64,000 bases of DNA from Meconema thalassinum. Its lineage: Eukaryota; Arthropoda; Insecta; Orthoptera; Tettigoniidae. The notes under the pieces were generated by a model. The model had not been told where the DNA came from. It did not search any database and saw nothing but the letters and a program-made list of their open reading frames with translations. Below, in pieces: positions 53,201-64,000 of the stretch. Numbering within the stretch: position 1 is the stretch's first letter; each line of letters starts with the position of its first letter. A program made the translations under genes and the position numbers. The stretch is taken from positions 466,390,693 to 466,454,692 of the forward strand of contig OX336392.1 of assembly GCA_946902985.2 (NCBI GenBank), given 5' to 3'.

Positions 53201-56200
53201 GCTACTAGTGGAGTGTTACAGTGTGGTGCAATAGCACCTAGTGTAGTGTTATACAGTGTAGGTATTACTACTAGTGGAGTGTTACAGTGTGGTGCAATAG
53301 CACATAGTGTAGTGTTATACAGTGTAGGTAGTACTACTAGTGGAGTGTTACAGTGTGGTGCAATAGCACCTAGTGTAGTGTTATACAGTGTAGGTAGTAC
53401 TACTAGTGGAGTGTTACAGTGTGGTGCAATAGCACCTAGTGTAGTGTTATACAGTGTTGGTATTACTACTAGTGGAGTGTTACAGTGTGGTGCAATAGCA
53501 CATAGTGTAGTGTTATACAGTGTAGGTATTACTACTAGTGGAGTGATACAGTGTGGTGCAATAGCACCTAGTGTGGTGTTATACAGTGTTGGTATTGCTA
53601 CTAGTGGAGTGTTACAGTGTGGTGCAATAGCACCTAGTGTAGTGTTATACAGTGTAGGTATTGCTACTAGTGGAGTGTTACAGTGTGGTGCAATAGCACC
53701 TAGTGTAGTGTTATACAGTGTTGGTACTGCTACTAGTGGAGTGTTACAGTGTGGTGCAATAGCACCTAGTGTAGTGTTATACAGTGTTGGTATTGCTACT
53801 AGTGGAGTGACACAGTGTGGTGCAATAGCACCTAGTGTGGTGTTATACAGTGTAGGTATTGCTACTAGTGGAGTGATACAGTGTGGTGCAATAGCACCTA
53901 GTGTAGTGTTATACAGTGTTGGTATTACTCCTAGTGGAGTGTTACAGTGTGGTGCAATAGCACCTAGTGTAGTGTTATACAGTGTAGGTATTACTACTAG
54001 TGGAGTGATACAGTGTGGTGCAATAGCACCTAGTGTGGTGTTATACAGTGTTGGTATTACTACTAGTGGAGTGACACAGTGTGGTGCAATAGCACCTAGT
54101 GTAGTGTTATACAGTGTAGGTATTACTACTAGTGGAGTGACACAGTGTGGTGCAATAGCACCTAGTGTAGTGTTATACAGTGTTGGTATTACTACTAGTG
54201 GAGTGTTACAGTGTGGTGCAATAGCACATAGTGTAATGTTATACAGTGTAGGTAGTACTACTAGTGGAGTGTTACAGTGTGGTGCAATAGCACCTAGTGT
54301 AGTGTTATACAGTGTTGGTATTACTACTAGTGGAGTGTTACAGTGTGGTGCAATAGCACCTAGTGTAGTGTTATACAGTGTAGGTATTACTACTAGTGGA
54401 GTGACACAGTGTGGTGCAATAGCACCTAGTGTAGTGTTATACAGTGTTGGTATTGCTACTAGTGGAGTGTTACAGTGTGGTGCAATAGCACCTAGTGTAG
54501 TGTTATACAGTGTTGGTATTACTACTAGTGGAGTGTTACAGTGTGGTGCAATAGCACCTAGTGTAGTGTTATACAGTGTAGGTATTACTACTAGTGGAGT
54601 GTTACAGTGTGGTGCAATAGCACCTAGTGTAGTGTTATACAGTGTAGGTATTACTACTAGTGGAGTGATACAGTGTGGTGCAATAGCACCTAGTGTAGTG
54701 TTATACAGTGTAGGTATTACTACTAGTGGAGTGACACAGTGTGGTGCAATAGCACCTAGTGTAGTGTTATACAGTGTAGGTAGTACTACTAGTGGAGTGT
54801 TACAGTGTGGTGCAATAGCACCTAGTGTAGTGTTATACAGTGTTGGTATTGCTACTAGTGGAGTGTTACAGTGTGGTGCAATAGCACCTAGTGTAGTGTT
54901 ATACAGTGTTGGTATTGCTACTAGTGGAGTGTTACAGTGTGGTGCAATAGCACCTAGTGTAGTGTTATACAGTGTTGGTATTACTACTAGTGGAGTTTTA
55001 CAGTGTGGTGCAATAGCACCTAGTGTAGTGTTATACAGTGTAGGTATTACTACTAGTGGAGTGTTACAGTGTGGTGCAATAGCACCTAGTGTAGTGTTAT
55101 ACAGTGTTGGTATTACTACTAGTGGAGTGTTACAGTGTGGTGCAATAGCACCTAGTGTAGTGTTATACAGTGTAGGTAGTACTACTAGTGGAGTGTTACA
55201 GTGTGGTGCAATAGCACCTAGTGTAGTGTTATACAGTGTAGGTAGTACTACTAGTGGAGTGTTACAGTGTGGTGCAATAGCACCTAGTGTAGTGTTATAC
55301 AGTGTAGGTATTACTACTAGTGGAGTGTTACAGTGTGGTGCAATAGCACCTAGTGTAGTGTTATACAGTGTAGGTATTGCTACTAGTGGAGTGTTACAGT
55401 GTGGTGCAATAGCACCTAGTGTAGTGTTATACAGTGTAGTTAGTACTACTAGTGGAGTGTTACAGTGTGGTGCAATAGCACCTAGTGTAGTGTTATACAG
55501 TGTAGGTATTACTACTAGTGGAGTGTTACAGTGTGGTGCAATAGCACATAGTGTAGTGTTATACAGTGTAGGTAGTACTACTAGTGGTGTTGGTGCAATA
55601 GCACCTAGTGGAGTGTTATACAGTGTTGGTATTACTACTAGTGGAGTGTTACAGTGTGGTGCAATAGCACCTAGTGTAGTGTTATACAGTGTTGGTATTA
55701 CTACTAGTGGAGTGTTACAGTGTGGTGCAATAGCACCTAGTGTGGTGTTATACAGTGTTGGTATTGCTACTAGTGGAGTGTTACAGTGTGGTGCAATAGC
55801 ACCTAGTGGAGTGTTATACAGTGTTGGTATTACTACTAGTGGAGTGTTACAGTGTGGTGCAATAGCACCTAGTGTAGTGTTATACAGTGTAGGTATTGCT
55901 ACTAGTGGAGTGATACAGTGTGGTGCAATAGCACCTAGTGTAGTGTTATACAGTGTTGGTATTACTACTAGTGGAGTGTTACAGTGTGGTGCAATAGCAC
56001 CTAGTGTAGTGTTATACAGTGTAGGTATTACTACTAGTGGAGTGTTACAGTGTGGTGCAATAGCACCTAGTGTAGTGTTATACAGTGTAGGTATTGCTAC
56101 TAGTGGAGTGTTACAGTGTGGTGCAATAGCACCTAGTGTAGTGATATACAGTGTAGGTATTACTACTAGTGGAGTGACACAGTGTGGTGCAATAGCACCT

Positions 56201-57112
56201 AGTGTAGTGTTATACAGTGTAGGTATTACTACTAGTGGAGTGACACAGTGTGGTGCAATAGCACCTAGTGTAGTGTTATACAGTGTAGGTATTACTACTA
56301 GTGGAGTGATACAGTGTGGTGCAATAGCACCTAGTGTAGTGTTACACAGTGTTGGTATTGCTACTAGTGGAGTGTTATACAGTGTAGGTATTACTACTAG
56401 TGGAGTGACACAGTGTGGTGCAATAGCACCTAGTGTAGTGTTATACAGTGTAGGTACTGCTACTAGTGGAGTGATACAGTGTGGTGCAATAGCACCTAGT
56501 GTAGTGTTACACAGTGTTGGTATTGCTACTAGTGGAGTGTTACAGTGTGGTGCAATAGCACCTAGTGTAGTGTTATACAGTGTTGGTATTGCTACTAGTG
56601 GAGTGTTACAGTGTGGTGCAATAGCACCTAGTGTAGTGTTATACAGTGTTGGTATTACTACTAGTGGAGTGACACAGTGTGGTGCAATAGCACCTAGTGT
56701 AGTGTTATACAGTGTAGGTATTACTACTAGTGGAGTGTTACAGTGTGGTGCAATAGCACCTAGTGTAGTGTTATACAGTGTAGGTATTACTACTAGTGGA
56801 GTGACACAGTGTGGTGCAATAGCACCTAGTGTAGTGTTATACAGTGTAGGTATTACTACTAGTGGAGTGTTACAGTGTGGTGCAATAGCACCTAGTGTAG
56901 TGTTATACAGTGTAGGTATTACTACTAGTGGAGTGACACAGTGTGGTGCAATAGCACCTAGTGTAGTGTTATACAGTGTTGGTATTGCTACCAGGTGAGT
57001 GTTACAGTGTGGTGCAATAGCACCTAGTGTAGTGTTATACAATGTTGGTATTGCTACTAGTGGAGTGACACAGTGTGGTGCAATAGCACCTAGTGTAGTG
57101 TTATACAGTGTT
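47287..57112. repeat. 66-bp minisatellite array, about 149 copies
   Basis: Unit GTGCAATAGCACCTAGTGTA plus 46 more bases, repeated for 9.8 kb with almost constant period. Variation is confined to a few sites (GTTGG/GTAGG, ATTACT/ATTGCT/AGTACT/ACTGCT, GTTACAG/GACACAG/GATACAG). Each unit is two related 33-bp halves (CTAGTGTAGTGTTATACAGT and CTAGTGGAGTGTTACAGTGT begin them). Since 66 = 3 x 22 and no stop occurs in several frames, both strands are open: plus 47307-49187, 49682-50506 and 50507-56998; minus 57282-49642. Breaks are a CAGGTGAG variant (49181, 50500, 56992) and a one-base loss near 49652. GGTGC-AATA-GCACC gives each unit a small hairpin. Best read as non-coding satellite. Confidence 0.95.
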
Positions 57113-60100
57113 ACGGTATATATATATATAGTATGATCAAGCAGGGAGTGATAGAGGAGTAACACCTCTTTAAGAAACCTTGGTCCAGCTGGCCTGGCTG
57201 GTAGTACCTTGTTAGGGTCCCTTGCCAGGGTTACGGTGAAGTCCTCAACGGTACCTGCAGTGAAAGAGGTGAACTCTGGCACAGTGTGGTTGGCGGAAGG
57301 GGCAGCCTACTGCTCAGGTTTAATAGGGCAAACTATTGTCCATAGTTATGATGGGCAGGTTTTGGCCCAACGGCAAAATGAGCGGATGAGGAACCAATCA
57401 CTCTCATGGCTCCCAACGGTCATAGAGGCGGAAGAGGCCACGCCAGACGGACTGGCTGTAAAGGCGCACCTCAGTAGTACTTGAGTATGCGGCAGTTCGT
57501 TGCAGTCTCTGTGTTCGGTCCTGCATGTCTCACTCTTTGTGAGCCGCAGGATAAGGCTCAGAGATCATAGTGTGTGGGTCTCGTCCTGGCAAGCTGAGAT
57601 CCACCCTAAACAAATTCACGCCAGTGGCACTTCTTCCGAACGTCACTTTTCAAAGTCCAACGGCGATGGGATATGGACGGTGGGGGCAGGTTATGGGTGT
57701 AACTGGAAGCCCCTAGTTCGGACCTGCACGTTGGCAGCAGATATGTGATGGTCGTCTTCCGGAGACTCTGTGACTACTCAGGAATTCGGTCCTGCATCTG
57801 TGTTTGGGCAGGCCTATTTAGGATCACCGCTGCCCACCCCACATGGGGAAGGCCCTAGAAAAGGTGGGCTAAACATCGGAAGTCACAATCTTGGTCCGGC
57901 TGGGCAACCGCACTCAGCAGGTCACCCCTCATGCGGTCGAAACTCAAAAACAGTAAAGAATCACAATTTGATTATTGGATCATGGAACATCAGAACCTTG
58001 CTTGATTTTGACAATAACATTAGACCTGAGAGAAGGTCAGCTCTCGTAACCCATGAGTTATCAAGACTCAACGTTGACATTGCTGCTCTCAGTGAAACTA
58101 GGCTGTCTGCTGAAGGCAAGATTACTGAATCTGGAACAGGATATACCATCTTCTGGAAAGGAAAGGATGAGGGTGAATGTCGTATTCATGGTGTGGGCTT
58201 CGCTGTGAAGACCAAACTGGTAAATTATCACCAACTTACGCCCATTGCAATCAGCGAAAGGCTCATGACTCTCCGCATACCGCTCTCAGGAGGTTCCTTT
58301 ATGACACTCATCTCTGCCTATGCTCCTACCTTAGATTCTGATGATGAAGTAAAGGCTCAGTTCTATAATCAGCTAAGTGAAATCATCTCCAAGGTACCAT
58401 CTGCAGATAAACTCTTGCTCCTCGGTGACTTCAATGCCAGAGTTGGGAAAGATCACAGGCTATGGAATAATGTGATGGGCAAACAGGGACTTGGAAAATG
58501 TAATCCCAATGGACTGTTGCTTCTTGGTCTTTGTGCAGAACACGAACTTTTCATTACCAACACGCAGTTCCGGCTACCTGACCGCTTCAAAACCACGTGG
58601 ATGCATCCTCGTTCCAAACATTGGCACATTCTTGATTATATCATTACCCGGCAATGTGATAAGAAGGACACTCTTATTACCAGAACAGCAAGGAATATAG
58701 ACGATTGTTGGACAGATCATAAACTTCTTATATGTAAGCTCAGGATATCCATCAGACCTAAACCACCTAGGAACATCAAAAATTTGCCAAGAAAGAAGTT
58801 TAATACATCCAAACTTCAGGATGAATCCATGTACAAACATTTTGGAAACAGGATCGTCACCCAGTTATCAGAAAACCCAGTAACAAATGATATTCAGCAA
58901 GAATGGGCCACATTACAGAAGATTATCACACAGTCAGCTGAGGAAACCATTGGTTTTATAGTGCGGAAAAGACAAGACTGGTTTGATGACAACAATGAGG
59001 AAATTCTGTCTCTCATCAATGCCAAAAGGAATGCCTATCTTGCCCATCTTCAAGTCCCATCTTCCAACACAAAGAGAGATAAACTACTGGAACTCAAGGG
59101 TAAATGCCAGACGCAGATAAGGCAGATTAAAAATACTTGGTGGCAACAGAAGGCTCAGGAACTGCAGAGATTATCGGATGCTCGAGACTTGAGGAACTTC
59201 TATGCCGTACTCAAGGAAATATATGGACCATCTCGCTCATCATCAGGTACACTGAAAAGCGCTGATAATTCTACTACCTTTACTGATAGTCAAGAAATCT
59301 TGGAACGCTGGAAGGAGCACTTCTCAAATCTCCTAAATCGTCCATCAGAAGCTGCTGAAGACTTCCTCTGTGATGTGCCGCAACAACCTGAACAACTGTG
59401 GTTGGCAGTACCTCCTACTTATCATGAATTCAGTGCAGCTCTCACCCAATTGAAACCCAGAAAAGCACCTGGCTCAGATAACATCCCTCTGGAACTAATT
59501 CAAGCCGGAGGTCATTCCCTCAAAACAAGAATTTTCATCCTTATCCTCAGAATTTGGGAATCAAGAAAGGTACCTGGAGACCTAAAGAATGCCACTATCG
59601 TCACTATCTTTAAAAAGGGTGATCGCAGTGTTTGTGGCAACTACCGTGGTATATCACTGCTATCAATTGTGGGGAAGATTCTTGCAAGAATTCTACTTAA
59701 CCGCCTCAAGGTTATCTCTGAGAGGATCCTCCCAGAGTCACAATGCGGATTTAGAACTTCCAGAAGCACAATTGACTTGATTTTCTGTGTGAGACAGCTA
59801 CAAGAAAAATGTAGAGAACAACAGAATCCACTCTTCTTAGTCTTTTATGACTTGGAAAAGGCATTTGATTCGGTTCCAAGACCAGCCATGTGGGCAGTGC
59901 TGAAGCGGTTTGGTTGCCCTCAGCGTTTTGTAGATCTAATCAAAGCTCTCCATGATGGCATGACAGGTCAGGTTTGCCATCAGAATAAGATGTCCGATGA
60001 ATTTCCCATTACCCATGGACTGAAACAAGGATGTGTACTGGCTCCAACGCTTTCTGCGCTGTACTTGGCTGCAATGCTTTATGATTCACCCACAAACATC

Positions 60101-61178
60101 CCAGGTGTGGAGATCAAGTATCGTTTTGATGGAGGGCTTTTCAACCTAACTCGTCTCCGCTCCTTGAGGAAAACTCAGGTTACTAAGGTTACTAACATGT
60201 TGTATGCAGATGATGCTGCGTCACCAACTCTCACACCAGAAGAGCTGCAAGAGTCAGTTAACTGGTACAAAAGTGCATGTGATCGCTTTGGTCTTACCAT
60301 AAATGTCAATAAGACTAAAGTCTTGGCACAACCTTCACCAGGCACACCTCTTCCTCAGTTCAATATCTCCATTTCAAATTTGCCATTAGAACAGGTTGAC
60401 CACTTCTCGTACCTGGGCAGTACCATTTCTGTGAGCTGTACCTGTGAGCAGGATGTGGATAAGAGAATTGGCGCAGCCCATGCAGCATATGGACGATTAG
60501 CGCACCGGGTCTTCATGAATAAAGATCTATCCATGAGTACAAAGCAGTAGTCATTTCTACATTGTTGTATGGCTGTGAAACGTGGACCCTTTACCGACGT
60601 GATCTTAGGAAGCTTGAGCGTTTCCACCTACAAAAACTTCGATCAATCCTGAGGATTAAATGGGAAGACCGCATTACCAATATTGCTGTTCTGGAAAAGG
60701 CTCAAATCAACAGCATAGAATCATCCATAATAGGTCACCAATTTAGATGGATTGGTCATGTCCATCGGATGGATGATGTGAGATTACCTCGTCAAATGCT
60801 ATATGGTGAGTTATGCTATGGCACCAGACCTCATGGTGGTCCTAAGAGGCGCTACAAGGACCAATTTAAGCAGACCCTGAAATTGACAGGTCTTGATTCA
60901 CAAACCTGGGACATGCTGGCTGAAAACCGCTCAACTTGGCGCCGTACCATCTCGGATACTGTAAAGGCGTTTGAAAGGGATCGACGCATACATGAAGAGG
61001 CCAAGCGTCAAGCTAGGAAACTTCGAGCAGCCCAACCACGTCCTCCTCCAGCAATACTATGCGACTTGTGTGGTCGCTTGTTCCATGCCAGGATTGGACT
61101 CTTTAGTCACCTTAAACACATCCACAAACTGGACTGAAGGAAGAAGATTTATACTCGGATTCGAGTTAAAGCCGATGA
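57113..61178 (+). mobile_element. APE-RT LINE with C-terminal zinc finger
   Basis: Starts near the TA repeat at 57116-57129, at the end of the array. It has a GC-rich leader of about 600 bp, one long coding region (57770-61137) and a short 3' end closing in GATGATGATGAG at about 61167-61178. No target duplication found on either side of the LINE or of the array plus LINE. Clade not assigned with confidence. Confidence 0.85.
57770..61137 (+). pseudogene. LINE ORF2: endonuclease, reverse transcriptase, C2H2-type finger
   Basis: Endonuclease: IIGSWNIRTLLDFDNN, AALSETRLS, LLLGDFNARVG, DYIITR, WTDHKLL (57960-58740). Reverse transcriptase: RKAPGSDNIPLELI, GNYRGISLLSIVGKILARIL, CGFRTSRSTIDLIF, VFYDLEKAFDSVPR, GLKQGCVLAPTLSALYLA and active site NMLYADDAAS (59460-60225). 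After a short deletion near 60540 the frame shifts, and the text AVVISTLLYGCETWTLYRRD continues to 61137. The end holds CDLCGRLFHARIGLFSHLKH, a C2H2-like finger probably used in nucleic-acid binding. No ATG opens the long frame; an in-frame TGA precedes it at 57747, so the true start is unclear. Apart from the shift at 60540 the gene is well preserved. Confidence 0.92.
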
Positions 61179-61192
61179 TGATGAGTGGATTT

Positions 61193-63730
61193 AGCACTAG
61201 CACTTGAAAATCGTCCAAAACTCCAATAATCTTAGCGACATTTTTATATAATTTCTTATTAGGCCTAGAAAATTCTACTACCACAAAATCATTTTCTTGA
61301 TAGAACACAGACCTACAAGAATCCATATGGTTTTCTTGCACGTTCTGATTATGACTGTTTCCTGGCAAAATATCTTGAAAATAGTGCGTGCGTCTTCTTC
61401 CTCTTCTTCCTGGGAACGTGGTGTAGCCATCTTCAGTGCATATTAGTAATGCTCCCTCCTCTTCATTTCTGTTATTAATTTCTTCTTGTTCGTCATTCAA
61501 GATTTCTTCTACAAATTCTATTTCTTTCAAGGCACTGTTCTCATGAAGAATAAGACTTTCAATTTTCCGCCTATTCAATACTATAATTTGTTACAACATA
61601 GTATAGTAATAGTATTGAATAGGCAGAAAATTGAAAGTCTTATTCTTCATAATTACTGTCAATACGGAACCTGAAATGAATAATATTTCTAATAAGGCAC
61701 TGTTCTCATCGACATGCCTATTCCTGATGTCTGTGTTCATTGTAGTGATCTTACCAAACGGGTTTTCTTCCTCGCTGTCGTCTTCTTGAAGTAAAGTAAT
61801 ATCTTCATTGCTGCTTCCGAATGGCACCCATGAATTCTCATCCTCTGAACTAGGAGATTCTTCCAACTTGCGCTTCTTCCTTCGTTTAGATTGGGCCTTT
61901 CGAATTTGAGCAATGTCTACAGCCTTTTTAATTCATCATAGCAGGCTAAAGTCTTGCTACTGTTCTTTCCTTTTTATGTTCTTTGTCTTGTTTTTTCCTC
62001 TTGTCCTTATTGTCATAGTATTCTTTCCATGTTTTCGAAGTTTCAACAGAAGGGAATTTATCTGGCTTCTTGCCGTGGTCTGGCCAGAGCAAGGCTCTCT
62101 TAAATGGACTGGGAATTTTTTGAGATTCTGCTGGGTTACTGCAGGTGTTAAAACGAAGTTTAACTTTCTGTTGTTTCCTCCACCCCTACGTTAGGTATCC
62201 CACTGGCGTCATCTTGCCTGCTGGTACCAGGCATACTTGCTTTTACTGCACGTATGTCAGGGTTTTGATGACTGACGACACTGGGTGTGCTTGCCCTCCC
62301 AGTGCTGTTATTAGGATCTTCAGCACACAGGTTTGTGCTCTCGTCAGCTTCTTGAACAAGCCCTTCACCAATAACTTTAAACTTCATCTGATGCCCCAGT
62401 TCATACAATGATTTGTCTTCATTTTGTAGGGCTGTATCTGCAGGTACAGAGCTCTTTCAAAGCGGGTAACTTTCTCTTTACCAATACACTCTTCTACAAC
62501 TTGAAAACCTATTTCAAATTCTTTGTTTGTAGCAGGTGTTGCTGACACACGTTCTTCACTTAGTTTCCGTTTTCTGGACAAGGTGCTGCTGGATCCCATG
62601 GCAAGAGCCCACATTTTTGAAATCCGCTCTGGACAATTTTGGGTGATATTTTGTCAGCGAGGGCCTCTTTCAAGAAAGGGCAGAAGTCTTTTTTTTCTTT
62701 ATTATGTGAGATTCTATATTCTTTATATGCCAATCATAGACTTTCTTCTTCCAAGTTTCCTTCAGAGAATGGAAAACTGCAACGTCCATTGGTTGTATGA
62801 GATGCGTTGCATTTGGATGAAGAGCAACTAGTATGGTGCCATTCTCATCACAGAACTTGCTTGTATGCGACGTATGACCATCAAACAGGATAACTGGTCG
62901 AGGAATGTCACTTTTTTGTAGCCAAGGGTAGAAAACTTTACTCACAAATTTAAAAAACAAAGCCCCCGTCATCCAGCCACTTTCTGATTTCCCTAATCAC
63001 CAGGCACACTGCTGACGATTTCTTGCGGTATTCTCTCTTATTTGAATACCACCAAAGGAGGTTCAAGCTGCCCAGCTGCGTTGGCCGTAACAAGAACAGT
63101 CAAGCACTCTTTGTTAGAATTTGTTTGCTGATAAACTGCACGCTCTTCTTTTCTTGCCAAAACTCTGTTGCCTTTGGGATTAAAAGTAAAAGCTGTTTCA
63201 TCGGCATTGAACACTCGATTAGGGTCAGACAAAAGCAGCTTCTAAACCATGATCTTTTAGGTAGTTATATACCTCCGAAAACCACTTCGCCAGACCTTCC
63301 TGTAATACCAGAGCTCGACTTACGGTTAAATATTCTGCTACCCGAGAAGCAATTATTGGATTTATTTTCAAAAATCCCTCGAACCAGGACGATTGAGGAC
63401 GATACTGTTTTCCCGTTTCAGGTCTATAATTAGTTTTTGGACACTGTCCGGGAGTTGTTCTTCATTTACTGGAAGCCTAGCTTCTGCTGTTGATATTATC
63501 CACTGCACCAGAACATTTTCTTCTTCTTTGGTAAGCGTTAAGCGTGGGAGAGGGACCCATTTTTCGGAATTTAGAACCATTTTAGTTTACATATCTTCTC
63601 CAGAAGTTCGGGTAACCCCATATCTCTTTGCTGCTGTGTTTAAGGGGTGACCGTGTTGTACAATGTCAATAGAAGCTTTCTTCATTGCCTGTTCATCATA
63701 TGGCCTCCTTCTCTGATTTTCAGACTCCAT
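61193..63730 (-). pseudogene. Pogo-like (Tigger-type) transposase, N-terminal to C-terminal body
   Basis: From ATG 63730 the minus strand reads RPYDEQAMKKASIDIVQHGH and LNTAAKRYGVTRTS, a pipsqueak-type helix-turn-helix. Next come LTLTKEEENVLVQWI and a CENP-B-type region (SRALVLQEGLAKWFSEVYNY), then the DDE_1 domain: VFNADETAFTFNPKGNRVLA (first Asp), RPVILFDGHTSHTSKF (second) and THLIQPMDVAVFHSLKETW (third, DDD type). Downstream are a Lys-rich tail (WPDHGKKPDKFPSVETSKTW) and VVVEFSRPNKKLYKNVAKI near 61240. Stops or shifts near 63588, 63370, 63230, 62670, 62384 and in 61650-62150 show it is dead. It would cut and paste its own element. Confidence 0.88.
61543..61691. mobile_element. Fold-back insertion with 41-bp inverted arms
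   Basis: Arms 61543-61583 and 61610-61650 are inverted copies with one mismatch (ATGAAGAATAAGACTTTCAA starts each). The direct repeat AAGGCACTGTTCTCAT occurs at about 61529-61544 and 61694-61709, as if a target site was duplicated. It sits inside the pogo-like gene. It may be a tiny fold-back element or a template-switch product. Confidence 0.6.
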
Positions 63731-63966
63731 AGCGGATCTACAAAATTAAAAGTAGACCTAATATTACTTATACAAATAAAATAGTTTTGTCACCGTGCCC
63801 TCTGCTAAGTTCCCAACTGATGGGCTGTCGCGGGTGCGCCTCCCTTATATAGTCGAGTGAGAGACGCGTGAACAAAATTCAGCACTGCCCGCGAGGGCCT
63901 GTCAGCCGAAGGGAGAGACGCGTGAACAATGTTCAGCACTGACCGCGAGGGCCCGTCAGCCGGTTT
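63731..63966 (-). promoter_or_regulatory. Putative pogo promoter with TATA box and 54-bp tandem repeat
   Basis: On the minus strand GACTATATAAGGGAGG (about 63840-63855) lies some 115 bases upstream of the transposase ATG. Farther upstream a 54-bp unit containing GAGAGACGCGTGAACAA and GCGAGGGCC occurs twice (from 63859 and 63913). Subterminal tandem repeats of this kind can serve as transposase or regulator sites; inferred. Confidence 0.45.
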
Positions 63967-64000
63967 CTCGGCAGAGACGACGGATCGCCACACGAGGCTC

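Noticed and set aside
47287..57112. CRISPR-like array
   Set aside because: Units are contiguous with no unique spacers, and the sequence is eukaryotic.
49642..57282. 2546-codon minus-strand frame and 2163-codon plus-strand frame as giant repeat proteins
   Set aside because: Both arise from a 66-bp satellite lacking stops; openness on both strands and breaks at unit variants are expected by chance. The unique 60 residues at the minus N-terminus are LINE leader DNA.
57209..57484. 91-codon frame before the LINE coding region as ORF1
   Set aside because: No zinc knuckle or other ORF1 feature; more likely leader sequence.

Overview
This is invertebrate nuclear DNA, most likely from an insect with a large, repeat-rich genome (polyneopteran-like; this is inference from recalled repeat families, not proof). 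Evidence: BEL/Pao, Ty3/Gypsy, I-group and L2/CR1-like LINE, piggyBac, P/THAP, pogo, hAT and Tc1-mariner-type sequences, spliced leaders, and one clear nuclear gene for a mitochondrial protein (DNLZ, 44469-44963). Almost everything else is mobile DNA, mostly decayed and deeply nested.

Layout. 1-3701: antisense BEL/Pao gag-pol running off the left edge, with primer binding site. 3702-6549: probable BEL LTR and unassigned DNA. 6550-17812: an L2/CR1-like LINE split by a near full-length I-group LINE (6771-14154, 12-bp target duplication) and by a further insertion at 14501-16730. 17813-18673: antisense transposase with DD82E spacing, truncated by the LINE. 19409-20520: three different two-copy tandem repeats. 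20620-27735: clusters of short LINE-tailed elements. 25021-25421 and 29035-29137: antisense exon-like coding remnants of an unrecognised host gene. 29379-41365: an antisense P-element/THAP-type transposase relic split into three by a Ty3/Gypsy element (30232-36510, two 208-bp LTRs) and a piggyBac element (36765-41014, TTAA duplications). 41785-42093: hAT-type MITE. 42726-44003: inverted repeat around a THAP-finger relic. 44142-44963: DNLZ with 5'-leader intron. 45600-46460: palindromic and tandem repeats. 47157-63730: an antisense pogo-like transposase whose last exon part is separated from the rest by a 9.8-kb array of a 66-bp repeat (about 149 copies) and an APE-RT LINE (57113-61178).

The unifying theme is one short element family. 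At least 16 plus-strand copies end in the same roughly 55-nt 3' tail as the I-group LINE: a stem AGGGGCC/GGCCCCT, then TTAAAACAACAAT and ATC repeats. Type A copies (about 730 bp) and type B copies (about 1.5 kb, with an AT-rich internal array) have 5' ends unrelated to the LINE coding region but carry clean 10-14 bp target duplications, as expected for parasites of the LINE machinery. Two insertions consist of practically only the tail. Every well-preserved copy lies on the plus strand whatever the orientation of its host element.

How parts work together: the I-group LINE would have supplied endonuclease and reverse transcriptase for itself and for types A and B; the DNA transposons each carried their own transposase. 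All mobile coding frames I examined carry stops, frameshifts or insertions, except LINE ORF1, which is split by an insertion but otherwise open. DNLZ is the only intact cellular gene I can support.
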